Part shown: positions 35,654 through 44,829 of the stretch, piece after piece
How the letters are laid out: every line of letters begins with the position of its first letter
Numbering within the stretch: the stretch's first letter is position 1
Source: Liquorilactobacillus ghanensis DSM 18630
Lineage (GTDB): Bacteria; Bacillota; Bacilli; Lactobacillales; Lactobacillaceae
DNA length: 64,000 nt
Assembly: GCF_001435235.1 (NCBI RefSeq)
Contig: NZ_AZGB01000016.1
Location: 62,001-126,000 of the forward strand
Direction of reading: 5' to 3'
Position numbers and translations under genes: made by a program
Notes under the pieces: model-generated
Told to the model about the DNA's origin: nothing
The model's input: only the letters and a program-made list of their open reading frames with translations
Databases searched by the model: none

Positions 35654-36352
35654 CTAATTTGAAATATGGAATTTCTTTTCAATTAATTTCATAATATGAG
35701 ATAGCGGCAGACTAAGAATTAAGTAGACAACAGCCAGAATCGTATAAGATTCAATTGTTTCAAAAGTTTGAGAGGCATATGTTTGTGTTCGCAGCAGCAA
35801 CTCACTGACAGAAATAACGGCTAATAAAGAAGTATCTTTGATCATCATTACTAGATAATTTCCCAAAACGGGAATACTGTTTCGCAATGCTTGTGGAATG
35901 ACGATCTTTCTTAAAACTTGTCGGGCAGAAAAACCTAAAGCCAAACCGGATTCTTTTTGCCCACGGTCAATCGTTAAAATCGCAGAGCGAAAGACTTCGG
36001 AGATATAAGCTCCATAATTAATTGACAATCCGGCGATCCCAGCAGCTAAAGCAGAAAATTGAATGTTAGGATTTGACATTCCTAAGGACTCAAAAAGGCC
36101 ATCTAACAGTAACGGTATCACATAGTAAATGTAAAAAAGCTGAACCAGTAAAGGGGTGCCGCGAATGATTTCAACTAAGGTAACAAAAATTCCCCGGCTT
36201 ATTTTGAGTTTACTGAGGCGGCAAATAGCCACCAGCAAACCGATTAGATTTGCTAGCAAAAAGCTAATTATTGTAGCCTCCAGTACGACTCCGACCCCTT
36301 GTATCAGTGAAGGGCCAAGTGTGTGTAGGGCGTCTCCCCATTTTAAATTCAT
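35654..36352 (-). CDS. Amino-acid ABC transporter permease
   Basis: The 232-residue HisM-type permease has REIIRGTPLLVQLFYIYYV-like sequence (VEIIRGTPLLVQLFYIYYV) after the first spans and the EAA loop KESGLALGFSARQVLRKIVIPQALR. It has about five membrane segments. It lies 28 bases upstream of the binding-protein ATG and 24 bases after the ATPase stop. Confidence 0.9.
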   Translation of the reverse strand: MNLKWGDALHTLGPSLIQGVGVVLEATIISFLLANLIGLLVAICRLSKLKISRGIFVTLVEIIRGTPLLVQLFYIYYVIPLLLDGLFESLGMSNPNIQFSALAAGIAGLSINYGAYISEVFRSAILTIDRGQKESGLALGFSARQVLRKIVIPQALRNSIPVLGNYLVMMIKDTSLLAVISVSELLLRTQTYASQTFETIESYTILAVVYLILSLPLSHIMKLIEKKFHISN

Positions 36353-36376
36353 TTGCTAACTTCCCTTCCACTAACT

Positions 36377-37123
36377 TTATTTTAAATAACGTGCTAAAAA
36401 TTTTTGAGTGCGTTCATTTTGCGGATTTTCAAAGATTTCGGTAGGCTTTCCTTGTTCAACGATATAACCGCCTTCCATGAAAATGACTCGATCGGCAACT
36501 TCACGAGCAAAGCTCATTTCATGAGTTACAACTACCATTGTCATTCCTTCATCAGCCAAGTTTTTCATGACTTTTAGAACTTCTCCAACTAATTCGGGAT
36601 CCAAGGCAGAAGTCGGCTCATCAAATAAAAGCAGATCGGGATGCATTGCTAATGCTCGTGCAATCGCAACGCGTTGTTTTTGTCCACCAGATAATGAAGC
36701 CGGATAAACCAGTTTTTTATTAGCCAAGCCTACTTTGGTTAATAAAGTCAGTGCTTCTTCTTCTGCTTCAGCTCGACTTTTCTTTAATAAACTGATTGGA
36801 GCCATCGTAATATTGTCAATAACGTTTTTAAAAGCGAATAAGTAATAACCTTGAAAAACCATGCCAACTTTTTGCCGGTAGGCACTGACATTTAATGAAT
36901 GATCCAAAACATTTTTTTCTCGATAGTAGATTTTACCGGCAGTTGGCTGTTCAAGTAGATTAATACAGCGTAAAAAGGTACTTTTCCCAGAACCGGAAGG
37001 ACCAATGATGCAAACTACTTCTCCTTGTCTAACAGTTAAATTAACATCTTTTAAGACGTGGTTTTGACCATAATTTTTTGAAAGGTTTGAGATTTCCAAC
37101 ATTTTCGGGGCAGTTTCAATCAT
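36377..37123 (-). CDS. Amino-acid ABC transporter ATP-binding protein
   Basis: The 248-residue GlnQ/EhuA-type ATPase has Walker [10 protein letters not shown], a Q-loop [17 protein letters not shown] (the usual FPH is replaced by FAF), signature [16 protein letters not shown], Walker [15 protein letters not shown], and H-loop VTHEMSFA. I chose ATG 37123 behind AAAGGAG over a TTG nine bases upstream. It follows the aminotransferase gene by 27 bases. Confidence 0.92.
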   Translation of the reverse strand: MIETAPKMLEISNLSKNYGQNHVLKDVNLTVRQGEVVCIIGPSGSGKSTFLRCINLLEQPTAGKIYYREKNVLDHSLNVSAYRQKVGMVFQGYYLFAFKNVIDNITMAPISLLKKSRAEAEEEALTLLTKVGLANKKLVYPASLSGGQKQRVAIARALAMHPDLLLFDEPTSALDPELVGEVLKVMKNLADEGMTMVVVTHEMSFAREVADRVIFMEGGYIVEQGKPTEIFENPQNERTQKFLARYLK

Positions 37124-37150
37124 TTTTTCCAACTCCTTTCGAGATGACGG

Positions 37151-38512
37151 TTACCGGGAACTTAATTCTTGGATGCTTTCTTCAAGAATGGAGAGTCCAA
37201 CAGTCAATTGTTCATCGGTGATAACGAGCGGTGCCAGAAAACGAATAACATTACTATAAACACCGGCATTTTCTAAAATTAACCCTTTTTTGACACAAAG
37301 TTGAATCAGTTGTTTAACAAATTCAGTGGCTGGCTGTTTAGTTGTACGATCAGTTACAAATTCAATACCAATCATGGATCCTAGACCACGGACATCACCA
37401 ATAATTGGGTATTTTGTTTGCCACTTTTTAAATTCGCGTATGCATCGTTCCCCAATTTTTTGCGATCTTGCTAATAATTGTTCATCTTTGAAAATTTTTA
37501 AAACTGCTAAACCGGCAGCACAAGCAACGGCATTCCCACCAAAAGTTCCGCCAATCACGCCGATCGGTACCTGATCCATAATTTTTTGATTGGCAATTAC
37601 GCCACCTAAAGGTAACCCATCAGCAATAGATTTGGCAGTTGTAATGATGTCTGGAGCAGCCGCGACTGATTTCCAATACTCGCTGGCAAACATTTTTCCA
37701 GTACGTCCAAAACCGCATTGAACTTCATCAGCAATTAGTAAAATACCATTTTCATCACATATTTTCCGGATAGCCTTGATCCAAGGTAGTGGTGCAGGGA
37801 TAAAGCCACCTTCACCTTGCACGGGTTCAAGCACCATTGCAGCAATTTGATCAGCAGGGGAACATTCTTCAAAGACTTTACGCAATCGCGCAAGGTAATA
37901 ATCTAAGGCATCTGCTGAGCTGATTCCTTTAGGTAACCGATACAAGTAAGGAAAGTCAGCTCGGAAAACACCATTTGCTAATGGCCCAACTCCCTTGGTA
38001 TATGCTTTTTTGGAAGTCATAGTCATGGTTAACAGTGTTCGACCATGAAAAGCACCCGAAAAAACAATAATATTCGGCCGACCAGTATAAGTTTTAGCAA
38101 TTTTAATCGCGTTTTCATTAACTTCAGCACCACTATTAGCAAAGAAAACTTTATTTTTACCGTTTCCTTTGACGGGAGCAATTGCGGCTAATTGTTCAGC
38201 TAAATTTACATAGCCACTATGAGTAACTATATTGAACATTCCATGCAAGTATTTTTCGCTTTGCTGTTTAATCGCAGCAACTACTTGAGGATGGGCATGC
38301 CCCACATTTAGGACGCCAACTCCGCCAACCCAATCTAAGAACAAGTTTCCATCTGGATCTTGAATTATGGCACCTTGGGCTTTTTCCATGACAACTGGAT
38401 AAGCACAGGAAACACTATTAGGGACATATTCTTTTCGTTTGGCAATGACAGCAGCTGCTTTAGGACCAGGTAATGCTGGCGTAATAATTCTAGGCAATTC
38501 AGTATTTAACAT
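37151..38512 (-). CDS. gabT: Class III aminotransferase (4-aminobutyrate aminotransferase-like)
   Basis: The 453-residue PLP enzyme is GabT-like. Motifs: DWVGGVGVLNVGHAHP at the N-terminus, the phosphate-binding NSGAEVNENAIKIA (Gly-Ala at the cofactor), FSGAFHGRT, and the LIADEVQCGFGRTGKMFA segment with the cofactor Asp. TTAKSIADGLPLGGV holds the Schiff-base Lys. I chose ATG 38512; GTG 38524 lies in the GAGGTG ribosome site. It heads an amino-acid ABC importer operon and is divergent from a PucR regulator, so import and transamination of an omega-amino acid (GABA type) is plausible. Substrate is not proven. Confidence 0.85.
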   Translation of the reverse strand: MLNTELPRIITPALPGPKAAAVIAKRKEYVPNSVSCAYPVVMEKAQGAIIQDPDGNLFLDWVGGVGVLNVGHAHPQVVAAIKQQSEKYLHGMFNIVTHSGYVNLAEQLAAIAPVKGNGKNKVFFANSGAEVNENAIKIAKTYTGRPNIIVFSGAFHGRTLLTMTMTSKKAYTKGVGPLANGVFRADFPYLYRLPKGISSADALDYYLARLRKVFEECSPADQIAAMVLEPVQGEGGFIPAPLPWIKAIRKICDENGILLIADEVQCGFGRTGKMFASEYWKSVAAAPDIITTAKSIADGLPLGGVIANQKIMDQVPIGVIGGTFGGNAVACAAGLAVLKIFKDEQLLARSQKIGERCIREFKKWQTKYPIIGDVRGLGSMIGIEFVTDRTTKQPATEFVKQLIQLCVKKGLILENAGVYSNVIRFLAPLVITDEQLTVGLSILEESIQELSSR

Positions 38513-38532
38513 TTTAACTAGCACCTCACTTA

Positions 38533-38560
38533 TTGACTAATAATAATTAAAATTTATAAT
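38533..38560 (+). promoter_or_regulatory. Promoter of the PucR regulator gene
   Basis: TTGACT (38533-38538), 16 bases, TATAAT (38555-38560), in the 80-base divergent region shared with the aminotransferase operon. Confidence 0.65.
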
Positions 38561-38594
38561 ATTGTATTAAATAACATAAGAAAAGGGTGGTTCG

Positions 38595-39755
38595 ATGGCG
38601 ATTAAACTTAGAACAGTTTATTACGCAACTCGAGAGAAGTATGAAATGAAACTGCTAACTGGCAGTTCAGGATTGGATCATCTTTTCAGTTGGGTCCATA
38701 TTTTAGAAAACATTGACACAATGGACTATTTACATGGTAGTGAGATTGTGATTACTACTGGAATTGGCATTAATTCAGCAAGCTGGTTGAATGATTATGT
38801 GAAAAAAGTTATCGCTGCTGGGGCAACCGCTCTGATTATTAATACTGGTAAATTTATTAATGAAGTTCCACTTGATATTATCGAATACTGTCGCGCAAAA
38901 CATTTTCCGTTATTTACAGTTCCATGGCGAATTCATTTAATTGATATCATTCGTGACTACTGCAATCGAATTTTTTTAAGTGAACAGATTTCTTTCAACT
39001 TAATGGAAAGCATAAAGAACGCTATTTTTCACCCTGAACGCCCTGAACTTTATCAACAGCAATTAGAAAGAAATGATTTTAACTTAAATGGTAGTTTTGC
39101 ACTTATCGCGATTCGCGGACATGATTTCAAAATTCAACAAAGTGAGCTGAAGTTTTATGGCAAACTACAATTAGATATTGAAATTCAACTGAATGCCTAT
39201 GGCTTTATTAATAGTATGTTTGAGATCGAAGATGCTGTTTTTATCGTGATAAATAATTCTACTAAATTAAGACAGTTTGCTAACAGTTTAAATCAGCTGC
39301 TAAAGAAACATTTTAGTAACTACGATTTTGAAGTAAGTGTTAGTGAAACAGTTACATCGATTACTAAGCTGCATCAGGCATACAAACAAGTTAAATATGT
39401 TATGAATCATATTCAGAAAAATAATTCGAACTCACTTTGCTTTTTTGAAAAAAATGGAATTAATGAACTTATCCTAGCAGTCAATGATTTTAAAATTTTA
39501 GAAAAGACTGCTCAACGCATCTTATCTCCACTTATTACTTATGATCGAGAAAACCAAACAGATTATGTTCATCTCCTTCAACTTTATTTACGGGAAAATT
39601 GCAGTATTAAGAGTGTTGCTGAGAAAACATTTATGCATCGAAACACAATTAATTATCGAATTAAAAAAATTAAAGCAATTTTACCGCTTGATTTGGATAC
39701 CAATGAGGAACGTTTTCGTTTGACGTTGGCTTTTTATATTTTGGATATAATTTAG
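38595..39755 (+). CDS. PucR family transcriptional regulator
   Basis: The 386-residue protein has an N-terminal PucR-type sensor domain (HILENIDTMDYLHGSEIVITTG), a middle GGDEF-like region, and a C-terminal PucR helix-turn-helix (LRENCSIKSVAEKTFMHRNT, then INYRIKKIKAIL). PucR relatives activate purine, proline or GABA catabolism; GabR-type members control gabT in some bacilli. It is divergent from the aminotransferase/ABC operon over only 80 bases, so it is the likely regulator of that operon. Confidence 0.88.
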   Translation: MAIKLRTVYYATREKYEMKLLTGSSGLDHLFSWVHILENIDTMDYLHGSEIVITTGIGINSASWLNDYVKKVIAAGATALIINTGKFINEVPLDIIEYCRAKHFPLFTVPWRIHLIDIIRDYCNRIFLSEQISFNLMESIKNAIFHPERPELYQQQLERNDFNLNGSFALIAIRGHDFKIQQSELKFYGKLQLDIEIQLNAYGFINSMFEIEDAVFIVINNSTKLRQFANSLNQLLKKHFSNYDFEVSVSETVTSITKLHQAYKQVKYVMNHIQKNNSNSLCFFEKNGINELILAVNDFKILEKTAQRILSPLITYDRENQTDYVHLLQLYLRENCSIKSVAEKTFMHRNTINYRIKKIKAILPLDLDTNEERFRLTLAFYILDII

Positions 39756-40311
39756 CGATTCAAAATGAGCCTCCTTTAATCTGATTGCCAGAATAATATC
39801 ATAATAAATTAATTTTAAAAATGGTCTTTAGCATAAAGTTTAGTTGGAAGTTTTGTGCTGCAGCACAAGTAAAGTTGGTTTTCGATAGTTAAATAGACAA
39901 TAATCAGCCTAAAGATAATAATAGCGCTTACAAAAGCGGTGGGGATTTAAAACAGTTTGTTCTTGTGGACTAATATTTTTGTTTATATAAATTGGTAAGT
40001 CTAAAATTAATTAATAATTAATTGACTTGTTTTTTACATTTATTGGTAGGTTTAAAGGAATTTTCAACTCAATTATAAGTATAATTTTATTTTGTTTTAG
40101 ATAACTTGGAAAACGACTAAGCAAACGATTACAACTTTTCTTTTCCGATAAAGAAACTAGTTAAACTTAAAAAAACAAATTATTAGGTATTTAATAATTG
40201 GCAGATAAGTACAAAATTAGCAGAACTATTAGTTTAAAATACACGGCCATTACTATTTTTATTGTCTCTGTGTTAAAATTCTAATTAACTTTTAATAGGG
40301 GATGGATAGGA
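39756..40311. other. 556-bp intergenic region with a perfect palindrome
   Basis: No gene is visible. A perfect 16-base palindrome, TTGTGCTGCAGCACAA, lies at 39853-39868. A weak cre-like TAATAGCGCTTACA (12 of 14) lies at 39918-39931. The right part is AT-rich and presumably holds the promoter of the AEC transporter; GGATGGATAGGA before 40312 is its ribosome site. Confidence 0.5.
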
Positions 40312-41253
40312 ATGCCACTGACTTTGATTACTGCAATTGCGCCAATTATTTTTACTTTAGCATTAGGTTTTTTAGCGGGATGGCGGCAACAATTTAAAAA
40401 ACACGCCAGTCAGCTGTTTATTGCTTTAGTTATGTCATATGCTCTGCCTTTGAGTTTATTTGGCGGGCTGCTGGCTACCAGCCGCCAGGTAATTATTCAA
40501 GATTTGCCATTGTTTTTATGGTTGGGACTGGGCATGGTTGGTGTATTTGTGATTTTAACAATGCTTTATCAAATTAGGCTTCACAATTTGAGCTTGGCAG
40601 TTTTGCGGGCCTTGAGCGTGGCATGCCCATCAGTTCCATTTATGGGAACTTCTGTTTTGGCAATTATTTTTGGCACAACGGATAGCGTGATTCTGGTGGC
40701 GATTTGCGGACTTTATTTGAATTTGGTTCAAGTACCACTAAGTGTATTGTTGTTAGCAGCCGGGAAAAAAGAGGCAGATCAAACTGGAACCGAGCAGGCT
40801 GTTCAGCGATTGGCTACGGCCTTTAAAAAGCCGCTGGTTTGGGCTCCGATTCTTGCATTTGCGCTGAATCTTAGCGGCTTTAAACTGCCAGCTGTCTGGC
40901 TGCCGCTGTTCAGCGAATTGGGACAAGCTGCTGGTGGGGTTGCATTATTTTCAATTGGAATAATGTTGTATGTACAGCATTTTAGTATTTCGCGTGCAGT
41001 TTTGTTGAATGTCGGTTTAAAAAATATTGGTTTACCACTAGTCGTTTGGGCAATCATGGCGGCTGTCGGAGCGAATTGGCATTTTCAACAATTGGTCGTT
41101 GTTACACTGGCTATTCCCACGGCTGCCATGCCAAGTATGTTGGCGATTCAAAATCATGTTCATGAAGATGAGATGGCTTCAACTCAGTTAGTCAGCACTT
41201 TATTGTCGGTATTGACGATGGGAATGTTTATGTTCTTTTTAGGTGTAAAATAA
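40312..41253 (+). CDS. AEC family transporter (auxin efflux carrier/malate permease type)
   Basis: The 313-residue protein has ten hydrophobic segments in two five-span halves, with the family-typical SYALPLSLFGGLLA in the first half and PTAAMPSMLAIQNHVHEDE in the second. AEC proteins carry organic anions such as malate, or other small molecules. It stands alone: 556 bases of empty sequence upstream and superoxide dismutase 86 bases downstream. Substrate is unknown. Confidence 0.85.
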   Translation: MPLTLITAIAPIIFTLALGFLAGWRQQFKKHASQLFIALVMSYALPLSLFGGLLATSRQVIIQDLPLFLWLGLGMVGVFVILTMLYQIRLHNLSLAVLRALSVACPSVPFMGTSVLAIIFGTTDSVILVAICGLYLNLVQVPLSVLLLAAGKKEADQTGTEQAVQRLATAFKKPLVWAPILAFALNLSGFKLPAVWLPLFSELGQAAGGVALFSIGIMLYVQHFSISRAVLLNVGLKNIGLPLVVWAIMAAVGANWHFQQLVVVTLAIPTAAMPSMLAIQNHVHEDEMASTQLVSTLLSVLTMGMFMFFLGVK

Positions 41254-41339
41254 GCAATTTAGTAGACGACAGCCGCTGATTCTATTACGATTAGGTTAGA
41301 CGTGGAACCCTTTTCACTAATGCGAAAGGAGCAGCTCGG

Positions 41340-41948
41340 ATGCCTTATCAACTTCCTGATTTACCATATGATTATGCCGCTTTAGAACCATATATCGATC
41401 AAACAACAATGAGGTTGCACCATGATCGACATCATCAGACGTATGTGAATAATTTGAACCAGGCAATTGAAAATTATCCCACAGTTGCCGACTGGTCTTT
41501 AGAACGATTATTGACTGACTGGGAAGATCTACCAGATGCAACTGCAACGGCAATTCGTAATAATGGTGGTGGTCATGCAAATCATTCATTGTTTTGGGAA
41601 AGCTTAACTCCAGAATTTGATCAAGCATTACCATTAGAACTTCAGACTGCTTTAGACGAATCTTTCGGTGGTTTAGCCGCATTTAAAAAACAATTTACAG
41701 CGGCGGCAACTGGTGTTTTTGGTTCTGGTTGGGCTTGGCTGGTACGTGATGAGGACGGTCAATTGAAAATCACCAACACTGCTAACCAAGATTCCCCGCT
41801 GATGCTGGGGCAAAAACCATTGCTGGGCTTGGATGTCTGGGAGCATGCATATTATTTAAAATATCAGAATCAGCGACCAGCTTATATCGAAGCTTTCTGG
41901 CATTTGGTTAATTGGTCAAAAGTAGCCCAGCGCCTAGAGCAAAGTTGA
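41340..41948 (+). CDS. sodA: Superoxide dismutase (Mn/Fe family)
   Basis: The 202-residue enzyme dismutates superoxide. Metal ligands are visible as His in [13 protein letters not shown], His in [10 protein letters not shown], and Asp and His in [20 protein letters not shown] is family-typical. Composition around the metal site suggests the Mn type common in lactic acid bacteria, but Fe use cannot be excluded. It is preceded by AAAGGAG and probably has its own transcript. SOD is patchy in lactobacilli. Confidence 0.95.
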   Translation: MPYQLPDLPYDYAALEPYIDQTTMRLHHDRHHQTYVNNLNQAIENYPTVADWSLERLLTDWEDLPDATATAIRNNGGGHANHSLFWESLTPEFDQALPLELQTALDESFGGLAAFKKQFTAAATGVFGSGWAWLVRDEDGQLKITNTANQDSPLMLGQKPLLGLDVWEHAYYLKYQNQRPAYIEAFWHLVNWSKVAQRLEQS

Positions 41949-42293
41949 ATTTACGGTAGACAATAAAACTTGAGGCGTAACTCTGATTTTTGCAGATCAT
42001 GACAAGAGCATAACTTCTTGAAAATACTTCTTAATTAAGCTGGATTGTAGCAATTTTAGCTGCAGTCCAGTTTAGTGCGTTTAAAGGTCAAACTTAAATA
42101 TTTCATAACGTTTAATTAAAACTGCTAGTTACTTGAGAAAATACTGTATAATGAAAAGATGTTTTAAAATGCAGGTATATTTTATTTAGAGAGTAGTAGA
42201 TAGTGGAACGAACTTGGGGTTTGTTGCTGATATCAGTTTTTTCAAGTAAACTGATAAAGCAAGGCTTGATTTTTTAAAGGAGTTAATCTGACT
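41949..42293. other. 345-bp gap before the flippase gene
   Basis: There is no gene. TATAAT at 42147-42152 is a good -10 for the flippase, although its -35 is poor. A short dyad (TATCAGTTTT with AAACTGATA, 42230-42257) could be a leader hairpin. Confidence 0.4.
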
Positions 42294-43718
42294 ATGAAAG
42301 TCGTTCGAAATTATTTGTATAACGCTGGCTATCAATTGCTGTTAGTACTCTTACCGTTAATTACTGCTACTTATATCAGCCGGGTTTTGACCAATACCGG
42401 TGTTGGAATCAATGCTTACACTAATTCAATTATTTCTTACTTTGTCTTGTTTGGCAGTTTAGGTATCAATCTTTATGGTAATCGGCAGATTGCTTATTTG
42501 CGTGGTAAACCGCAAGAAATGTCACAAACTTTCTGGGAAATTGTCTTATTAAGAATTTTTGCGATTGCAATTGCCTTTATTGGTTTTTTTATTTACTTGC
42601 CATTTAGTAAGTATCCGACCTTTATGTTATTTCAAGCAATCAATTTAGCGGCAGTGATCTTAGATATTTCTTGGCTGTATATGGGAGTCGAAGATTTTAA
42701 AAAGACGGTTACTCGTAATACACTGGTTAAAATTCTATCTTTAGTTGCAATTTTTATTTTTGTTAAAAATAAAAGTGATTTAGGATTATATATTATCATT
42801 CTTGGTCTGGGCGGTTTCTTAGGAAATTTAACTTTGTGGCCGTTCTTAAAGGGAATTGTTAGCAAAGTAAATTGGCGGCAGCTGCATCCATTTCGTCATC
42901 TGCATCCTTCACTGGCATTGTTTGTGCCGCAAGTAGCTATTAATGTCTACGCAGTTTTAAATAAAACCATGCTAGGGAAAATGTCAGGAACGGTTTTTGC
43001 TGGGTATTACTATAATTCTGATACAATTATCAAAACAGTTTTAGCCTTAGCAACGGCGACGGGAACAGTTATGTTGCCGCACGTTGCCAATGCATTTGCT
43101 AATGGTGAAAAGAAAAAGGTTAATCAAATGCTGTACGATTCCTTTGATTTTATTTCCTTTTTAACGGTAGCGATGATGTTTGGCTTAGCTGGATTGTCAT
43201 TGCATTTGGGACCGTATTTTTATGGACCCGGATTCAAGCCGGTTGGTTTAGCGATGCTATTAGAAACGCCGGTAATTTTGTTAATTGGCTGGAGTAATGC
43301 CATTGGAACACAATTTTTGCTGCCAACTAATCAGACTAAAGGGTTTACAACCTCAGTTATTTTTGGTGCGGTTACTAATATTATTATTAACTTTCCGTTA
43401 ATTTATTTTTGGGGACTAAACGGAGCAATACTGGCAACTGTTATTTCTGAAGCTTGCGTCACCGGATATCAGTTATGGGTCGTTAGAAAAATAATTAAAT
43501 ATCGGCAACTATTTTTGAATTTACCAAAGTATTTGCTTGCCGGGTTAGTAATGTTTATTCCCGTTTTTTGGATTAACAATACAGTACATACCAGTATCCT
43601 CTCAATTGGTGCCGAAGTGTTACTGGGCATGATAATTTATGTGTTAATGATTTTGCTTTTGCGGCCAACGATTTTAGAAAAAGCAAAGAAAATGCTGGCA
43701 GAGAGAAAAGCCAAATAA
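42294..43718 (+). CDS. Oligosaccharide flippase (Wzx/RfbX-type MATE-fold protein)
   Basis: The 474-residue protein has about twelve to fourteen membrane segments and starts KVVRNYLYNAGYQLLLVLLP; ISRVLTNTGVGINAYTNSI is typical of lactobacillal polysaccharide flippases. These export lipid-linked repeat units for cell-wall polysaccharide, teichoic acid or EPS. There are no glycosyltransferases next to it, so it may serve glycans built elsewhere, such as the island at 0-14 kb or the GT-C-like protein at 30 kb. It starts after AAAGGAG and is followed by a strong terminator. Confidence 0.87.
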   Translation: MKVVRNYLYNAGYQLLLVLLPLITATYISRVLTNTGVGINAYTNSIISYFVLFGSLGINLYGNRQIAYLRGKPQEMSQTFWEIVLLRIFAIAIAFIGFFIYLPFSKYPTFMLFQAINLAAVILDISWLYMGVEDFKKTVTRNTLVKILSLVAIFIFVKNKSDLGLYIIILGLGGFLGNLTLWPFLKGIVSKVNWRQLHPFRHLHPSLALFVPQVAINVYAVLNKTMLGKMSGTVFAGYYYNSDTIIKTVLALATATGTVMLPHVANAFANGEKKKVNQMLYDSFDFISFLTVAMMFGLAGLSLHLGPYFYGPGFKPVGLAMLLETPVILLIGWSNAIGTQFLLPTNQTKGFTTSVIFGAVTNIIINFPLIYFWGLNGAILATVISEACVTGYQLWVVRKIIKYRQLFLNLPKYLLAGLVMFIPVFWINNTVHTSILSIGAEVLLGMIIYVLMILLLRPTILEKAKKMLAERKAK

Positions 43719-43733
43719 TTTTTTCCTTATATT

Positions 43734-43772
43734 AAAAAAGTTCAAGAAAATAATTTTTTCTTGGACTTTTTT
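43734..43772 (+). terminator. Terminator after flippase
   Basis: AAAAAGTTCAAGAAAA pairs with TTTTTTCTTGGACTTTTT (one wobble) and ends in a T run. Confidence 0.8.
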
Positions 43773-43823
43773 AGATGTTAGGTGTTATAATAAATGTATC
43801 AACAAATAAGGAGGATGACTAAA

Positions 43824-44705
43824 ATGACTGTTGTTATCCCGAATTTTCAATTAGCAGCTGAAACACAACCGGGTACAGTTGCTTTAAAAGTAAATAATTT
43901 AGACGCACAAACCAAATTTTATCGTGATGTAATTGGATTGGAAGTTTACGAACAAAACTCAATGCAAAGTATTCTGGGAGCACATGGCAGCCGCTTGCCA
44001 TTGTTGATTTTGCGGCGAGTAGCTTCGCCGTTGCCGTTGACACCCAAAACTGGATTGTATCATGTAGCTTTCCTATTACCAACTCGTAAGGACCTTGGAA
44101 ATGCACTGATTCATTATTTAACGGAACAGGCTCCATTAATTGGTGCCAGTGATCATGGCTATAGTGAAGCTTTGTACTTAACTGATCCGGAAGGTAATGG
44201 AATAGAAGTGTATCGTGATAAACCGCGGAATCAGTGGGATATTCGTCCAGATGGCGAAATACCGGGAATTACGATCGAAATGGATGCTCAGGGAGTTGTT
44301 GATGCAGCTGATCGGCAGTGGCAGGGCTTTCCTACTGGAACCAAGGTTGGCCATGTTCATTTGAAAGTAGCAGGGTTAAAAGCAACTGAGGAGTTTTATA
44401 CTGATGTTCTCGGTTTATCTTTAAAAACTAGTTTTGGAAAAAGTGCGAAGTTCTTTGCCAGCGGTGGTTATCATCATCATATTGCAGGTAATATATGGAC
44501 TGGGCGCGACTTGCCTGCTAGTGACTCGCATGATTTAGGCTTGGCATATTATACTTTTTGGACACAAACAGATGAAGAATTAGAGCGGATCAAAAATAAC
44601 TTAGAAAAGCTGCAGCAACCATTTGCAGTTTTGCCTAAACAAGAGATATCGTTGACTGATCCCAGCGGTATTAAATTAAGATTCGAAAAAATACCACAAA
44701 ATTAG
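43824..44705 (+). CDS. VOC family protein, CatE-like ring-cleaving dioxygenase
   Basis: The 293-residue protein has two vicinal-oxygen-chelate modules. The N-terminal one has VALKVNNLDAQTKFYRDVIG and GLYHVAFLLPT, then GIEVYRDKPR. The C-terminal one has VGHVHLKVAGLKATEEFYTD, then a His-rich GGYHHHIAGN, and ends with the metal-ligand-type KLRFEK. It matches CatE (catechol 2,3-dioxygenase-like) proteins common in Firmicutes, whose true substrate is usually unknown. I chose ATG 43824 behind AAGGAGG. Confidence 0.82.
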   Translation: MTVVIPNFQLAAETQPGTVALKVNNLDAQTKFYRDVIGLEVYEQNSMQSILGAHGSRLPLLILRRVASPLPLTPKTGLYHVAFLLPTRKDLGNALIHYLTEQAPLIGASDHGYSEALYLTDPEGNGIEVYRDKPRNQWDIRPDGEIPGITIEMDAQGVVDAADRQWQGFPTGTKVGHVHLKVAGLKATEEFYTDVLGLSLKTSFGKSAKFFASGGYHHHIAGNIWTGRDLPASDSHDLGLAYYTFWTQTDEELERIKNNLEKLQQPFAVLPKQEISLTDPSGIKLRFEKIPQN

Positions 44706-44732
44706 TATGAGTTAAATATAATTTAGAATCAA

Positions 44733-44816
44733 AAAAGCGAAGGCAACTGTGAAATGAACTTCCTAGGTTGGATTTGATGTCCAACTTAGGGGATTCACTC
44801 CACTACCTTCGCTTTT
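44733..44816. terminator. Nested hairpin between convergent genes
   Basis: An outer stem AAAAGCGAAGG/CCTTCGCTTTT (44733-44743, 44806-44816) encloses an inner stem CCTAGGTTGGA/TCCAACTTAGG (44762-44772, 44780-44790) with one mismatch. It would terminate transcription of the dioxygenase (plus) and oleate hydratase (minus). Its size and inner repeats are unusual for a simple terminator. Confidence 0.7.
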
Positions 44817-44829
44817 AGTTTGCAATTGA

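Noticed and set aside
40140-40152. TCCGATAA upstream of the AEC transporter gene
   Set aside because: There is no matching -35 at the right distance, and the gene has no link with motility.
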